Assembly (NCBI GenBank): GCA_934876235.1
Contig: CAKXKM010000083.1
Coordinates: 1-7,553 of the forward strand
Reading direction: 5' to 3'
DNA from: Collinsella sp. AF02-46-1
GTDB taxonomy: Bacteria > Actinomycetota > Coriobacteriia > Coriobacteriales > Coriobacteriaceae
Length of the DNA: 7,553 nucleotides
This document shows positions 5,808 to 7,553 of the stretch, in pieces. Position 1 is the stretch's first letter; each line of letters starts with the position of its first letter. A program made the position numbers and the translations under genes. The notes beneath the pieces were generated by a model that was not told the DNA's origin, ran no database searches, and saw only the letters and a list, made by a program, of their open reading frames with translations.

Positions 5808-6770
5808 ATGGCCGAACCCCACGATAGGAAGCCGATCCTCACGATCGAGCAGCAGATAGAGCACCTCAAGCAGAAGGGGGTAGCCTTCGAGCTGTGTTCC
5901 GAGGAAGAGGCCGCGGACTACCTGCGCGACAAGTGCAACTTCTTCAAGCTCGCATCCTACCGCAAACTCTTCTCGAAATACGAGGGAGGCCCGCGCGACG
6001 GCCGCTACGTAGACCTCGACTTCGGCCAGCTGCGCCTGCTCGCGGCGCTCGACCAGGAGCTGCGCCACGCCCTGCTCGGCATGACGCTCGACATCGAGCA
6101 TTTCCAGAAGGTGACACTGCTTCGCGAGATGGAGGACCGCGGAGAGGACGGCTACGCCATCGTGGCCGACTACATGGCATCGCTTACCGCTGCAAACAGG
6201 GAGTACCGCCTGCGCGAGCTCAAGATGAGCGGCCGCAGCCCCTACAGCTCGAGCCTCTACGCGAAGTACTCCGGCGACATGCCTGCCTGGGCCTTCCTTG
6301 AGCTCACCTCGTTCGGCACCCTCATCGACTTCGTGCGCTTCTGCGCCAGGCGATGGGGCGACAGGCGCCTGGAGGCCTCCCACTACGACCTCAAGCGCGT
6401 GAAGTCCGTCCGCAACTGCGCCGCGCACGGCTCGTGCCTGATCAACTGCTTCGCCGAGAGGGGCGCCGCCCGGGGCTCGGCGTCCAGCGGCGTCTCCCGA
6501 AGGGTCGCCGCCGTGGGAATTCCCAAGGCGACCAGAAGGAAGTGGATGGGGAACACGGCCATGCAGGAGGTCGCGACCGTGCTCGTGGCGCACTCCGGCT
6601 TGGTACCCGAGGGCTCCTCGCGCTCGCGCGCCGCATCCGAGCTCGCCGAGATGTTCGCCAGGGCCGACGGCGAAACCGAGGCGCTGCCCGACAAGGGGCC
6701 CGACGCCGCAGCTCGCTCCGCGCTCGAGTTCCTTCGCAGGTTGACAGAATCGCTCGGGTTGGTAGAATAG
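5808..6770 (+). CDS. Abi_2 family HEPN protein (AbiD/AbiF-like)
   Basis: This 320-residue cytosolic protein carries the family's hallmark segments in order: FFKLASYRKLFSKYEGG (45-61), YVDLDFGQL and LLAALDQELRHALL (67-90), TLDIEHFQKVTLL (93-105), PAWAFLELTSFGTLI (159-173), and SVRNCAAHGSCLI (200-212). R202-N203-x3-H207 is the Rx4H motif of HEPN RNases, so RNA cleavage leading to growth arrest or abortive infection is the expected activity. AbiF-type proteins have been reported to be held inactive by a linked structured RNA and to be related to the ancestry of Cas13. The C-terminal ~80 residues are less conserved. AGGAG lies seven bases before the ATG. The gene looks richer in GC than the ATPase. 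Its last codons hold a promoter for two downstream RNA genes, its probable antitoxins. Confidence 0.9.
   Translation: MAEPHDRKPILTIEQQIEHLKQKGVAFELCSEEEAADYLRDKCNFFKLASYRKLFSKYEGGPRDGRYVDLDFGQLRLLAALDQELRHALLGMTLDIEHFQKVTLLREMEDRGEDGYAIVADYMASLTAANREYRLRELKMSGRSPYSSSLYAKYSGDMPAWAFLELTSFGTLIDFVRFCARRWGDRRLEASHYDLKRVKSVRNCAAHGSCLINCFAERGAARGSASSGVSRRVAAVGIPKATRRKWMGNTAMQEVATVLVAHSGLVPEGSSRSRAASELAEMFARADGETEALPDKGPDAAARSALEFLRRLTESLGLVE
6741..6768 (+). promoter_or_regulatory. Near-consensus promoter of small RNA A, inside the Abi gene end
   Basis: TTGACA (6741-6746, full consensus) and TAGAAT (6763-6768, extended by TGG) are spaced by 16 bases. The -10 overlaps the Abi stop codon (6768-6770). 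It is the best promoter match in the window and points to the small RNA unit rather than to any coding sequence. It is clearly closer to consensus than the promoter of the Abi gene itself, as expected if an antitoxin must be in excess. Confidence 0.75.
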
Positions 6771-6774
6771 CCTG

Positions 6775-6836
6775 CAGATAGCAAAACCTTCACGGTTTTA
6801 GGGGCGGACTTGCGCAAGCGACTCTGCCCTATTTTT
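6775..6836 (+). ncRNA. Candidate small RNA A, putative RNA antitoxin
   Basis: The predicted transcript of about 62 nt starts seven bases after the -10. Hairpin 1 is AAAACC (6783-6788), loop TTCAC, GGTTTT (6794-6799). Hairpin 2 is GGG (6801-6803), bulged G6804, CGGACTTG (6805-6812), loop CGCAAG, CGACTCTG (6819-6826), CCC (6827-6829), with one C-C mismatch and two G-T pairs. TATTTTT follows as the terminator. There is no open reading frame of note. The same architecture recurs in RNA B at 6909-6969. The position just after an Abi_2 HEPN gene suggests an antitoxin or guide-like partner RNA. Function is inferred; alternatively it is only the Abi gene's terminator. Confidence 0.6.
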
Positions 6837-6875
6837 ATATTCACTCGCTATAGGAGACGGGTGATACCTGGGTCA

Positions 6876-6903
6876 ATGACAGAACTGAGAAGCCCGGAAT
6901 AAT
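6876..6903 (+). promoter_or_regulatory. Promoter of small RNA B
   Basis: ATGACA (6876-6881) and AATAAT (6898-6903), each 5 of 6 to consensus, are 16 bases apart, the same spacing as the RNA A promoter. The segment TGACAGAA is shared with the -35 region of A (6742-6749), consistent with an old duplication. Confidence 0.6.
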
Positions 6904-6908
6904 GGAGC

Positions 6909-6969
6909 CAGTTAGAAACCCTCGGGTTTGCGGGACGGGATCGTGAGAGCGATTCTGCCCTATTTTTTT
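6909..6969 (+). ncRNA. Candidate small RNA B, second copy of the same RNA architecture
   Basis: The predicted transcript of about 61 nt begins CAGTTAG (RNA A begins CAGATAG). Hairpin 1 is AAACC (6916-6920), loop CTCG, GGTTT (6925-6929). Hairpin 2 is GGG (6932-6934), bulged A6935, CGGGATCG (6936-6943), loop TGAGAG, CGATTCTG (6950-6957), CCC (6958-6960), then TATTTTTTT. All eight pairs of the inner helix form (two as G-T). Compared with RNA A, the 3' half is nearly identical, while differences in the 5' arms largely keep pairing. This points to a conserved RNA structure, not merely two unrelated terminators. Confidence 0.6.
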
Positions 6970-7010
6970 CCTCCGTCTGCCCCAAACCAAGTAGTTCGAA
7001 GATAGCCTGT

Positions 7011-7038
7011 AGGTGTCCTCGTGGGCGCCTTTTATTTT
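7011..7038 (+). terminator. Third terminator-like hairpin
   Basis: AGGTGTCC (7011-7018) pairs with GGGCGCCT (7023-7030), with two G-T wobbles and loop TCGT, followed by TTTATTTT. Upstream, ATAGCCTGTAG (7003-7013) resembles ATAGCCTGCAG after the RNA A promoter (6767-6777), so this may be a degenerate third copy. It also insulates the yjdF unit. Confidence 0.5.
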
Positions 7039-7068
7039 CAGGGAATCGGCCGCTTCATGAACGAGCGA

Positions 7069-7115
7069 CCGGCTTGACCTAGATCGAACCGCCTTCATCT
7101 CCGTCTAGGTGCCGG
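7069..7115. repeat. Inverted repeat upstream of the yjdF promoter
   Basis: ACCTAGA (7077-7083) and TCTAGGT (7104-7110) are perfect inverted arms 20 bases apart. They are extended by CCGGC (7069-7073) and GCCGG (7111-7115) with a 3-base bulge on one side. It is not followed by a T-run, so it is not a simple terminator. It could be a protein-binding or recombination site; no role is assigned. Confidence 0.4.
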
Positions 7116-7118
7116 CAA

Positions 7119-7148
7119 TCAACATCGTAAATCCGCGCGTGCTACAAT
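7119..7148 (+). promoter_or_regulatory. Promoter of the yjdF unit
   Basis: An extended -10, TGC-TACAAT (7140-7148), with a weak -35 TCAACA (7119-7124) 18 bases away, predicts a start near 7155. This is at the beginning of the structured leader and gives a 5' UTR of about 120 nt. Confidence 0.5.
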
Positions 7149-7150
7149 GC

Positions 7151-7267
7151 GGCCATCAGAGATGAAAACACAGTCCCCGTCGGGTAGTCGTGGGCGTGCG
7201 GGAGTCCGCATCAGTAACCTGCCTCCTTGGTTGTCCCTTCTCTGCATGGTCATCTACATAAAGGAGG
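7151..7267 (+). promoter_or_regulatory. Candidate yjdF (azaaromatic) riboswitch leader
   Basis: A closing helix joins GGCCATCAGAGA (7151-7162) to TCTCTG-C-ATGGTC (7239-7251), 12 bp with one G-T pair and one bulged C. Inside it lie the hairpin TGCGG-GAGT-CCGCA (7197-7210) and a stem AACC/GGTT (7216-7219/7229-7232), whose loop holds CCTCCTT (7222-7228). That loop is a perfect complement of the Shine-Dalgarno AAGGAGG (7261-7267). The downstream gene belongs to the family regulated by the known yjdF riboswitch. Translational control by anti-SD pairing is inferred; match to the Rfam yjdF model was not tested. If the start is at 7155, the outermost four pairs would be missing. Confidence 0.6.
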
Positions 7268-7275
7268 AACCAGCC

Positions 7276-7553
7276 ATGCAGATCAGCGTGTCGTCCACCC
7301 TGACCGTATATCACGACGGCCAATTCTGGGTCGGGCTGGCGGAGCATGTCGAGGACGGCAGATACGGCGTCGCCCGCATCGTCTTCGGTGCAGAGCCGTC
7401 CGATGAGGAGATCCTGCGATTCGTTGCAAGCGAATGGGGGAAGCTCTCGTTCTTCGGCGATGATCCCGCGGAGGCAAGCAAGCCTGCGAAGAACCCCAAG
7501 CGGCGCGCTCGCGAGGCAGCGAAAGCACTTAAACTGCCCGCGATGTGCACCAA
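7276..7553 (+). CDS. yjdF: YjdF-family protein (DUF2992), partial at window end
   Basis: The first 92 codons of a gene that runs off the window. Family features are the N-terminal LTVYHDGQFWVGLAEH (9-24), the central RIVFGAEPSDEEILRFV (34-50), and the basic NPKRRAREAAKALK segment (73-86), all typical of YjdF/DUF2992 proteins. Biochemical function is unknown; in Firmicutes the family is controlled by riboswitches that sense azaaromatic compounds. AAGGAGG lies eight bases upstream of the ATG and is the target of the leader's anti-SD loop. No stop codon is visible, so the C-terminus cannot be described. Confidence 0.85.
   Translation, partial: MQISVSSTLTVYHDGQFWVGLAEHVEDGRYGVARIVFGAEPSDEEILRFVASEWGKLSFFGDDPAEASKPAKNPKRRAREAAKALKLPAMCT

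Noticed and set aside
5745..6593. 282-codon open frame opposite the Abi gene
   Set aside because: It is an antisense shadow caused by GC-rich codons of the Abi gene; the plus-strand frame has all Abi_2 motifs.
6781..6970. CRISPR-like or ToxIN-like repeat array
   Set aside because: There are only two units, about 134 bases apart, each with its own promoter and terminator, and sequence identity is limited to parts of the structure; no spacers or regular repeats.
6841..7098. 85-codon minus-strand open frame
   Set aside because: It overlaps the RNA B cassette and terminators, has no ribosome site and no family resemblance.
7069..7125. tRNA-like segment with GGTTCGATC on the minus strand
   Set aside because: The stems needed for a T-arm and acceptor do not form; the region is better explained by the inverted repeat.

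Overview
The window has no phylogenetic marker. Its moderately high GC content, strong AGGAGG-type ribosome binding sites, short sigma70-like promoters and gene families fit a gut actinobacterium of the Coriobacteriia (Collinsella, Olsenella or Eggerthella-like). This placement is an inference with low to moderate confidence.

Layout: (1) Positions 1-1401 hold a minus-strand AAA ATPase with a DUF4143-type C-terminal domain, ending at a left-hand terminator region. (2) Positions 1582-4598 hold four minus-strand genes. From promoter-proximal to distal they are an iron-sulfur flavoprotein-like FMN reductase, a carboxymuconolactone decarboxylase-cupin fusion, a Cys-nucleophile alpha/beta hydrolase (2 bp after the fusion), and a second iron-sulfur flavoprotein-like reductase. 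A MerR-family regulator (4703-5143) is divergent from them. It has a Cys at position 52, as in the aldehyde/thiol sensors AdhR and NmlR. A 20-bp dyad in the shared intergenic region sits inside a 19-bp -35/-10 spacer, the classic MerR arrangement. The cluster reads as an electrophile- or redox-inducible detoxification operon. (3) Positions 5144-5807 contain no convincing gene, but do contain a strong bidirectional terminator, a nested inverted repeat, and a short stretch resembling the 3' end of guaA, a known integration site for genomic islands.

(4) Positions 5740-6970 hold the most interesting unit: a plus-strand Abi_2 (AbiD/AbiF-like) HEPN protein with an RNCAAH catalytic motif, followed by two tandem small-RNA-like genes. 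Each has its own near-consensus promoter, a roughly 61-nt predicted transcript with the same two-hairpin architecture, and a U-tract terminator. The first promoter overlaps the stop codon of the Abi gene. The arms of both hairpins differ between copies while pairing is largely kept. This suggests a toxin-antitoxin or phage-defence system with a duplicated RNA antitoxin.

(5) Positions 7119-7553 hold the start of a yjdF-family (DUF2992) gene. Its structured leader has a 12-bp closing helix and a perfect 7-nt anti-Shine-Dalgarno in a hairpin loop, making it a strong candidate for a translational yjdF (azaaromatic) riboswitch.
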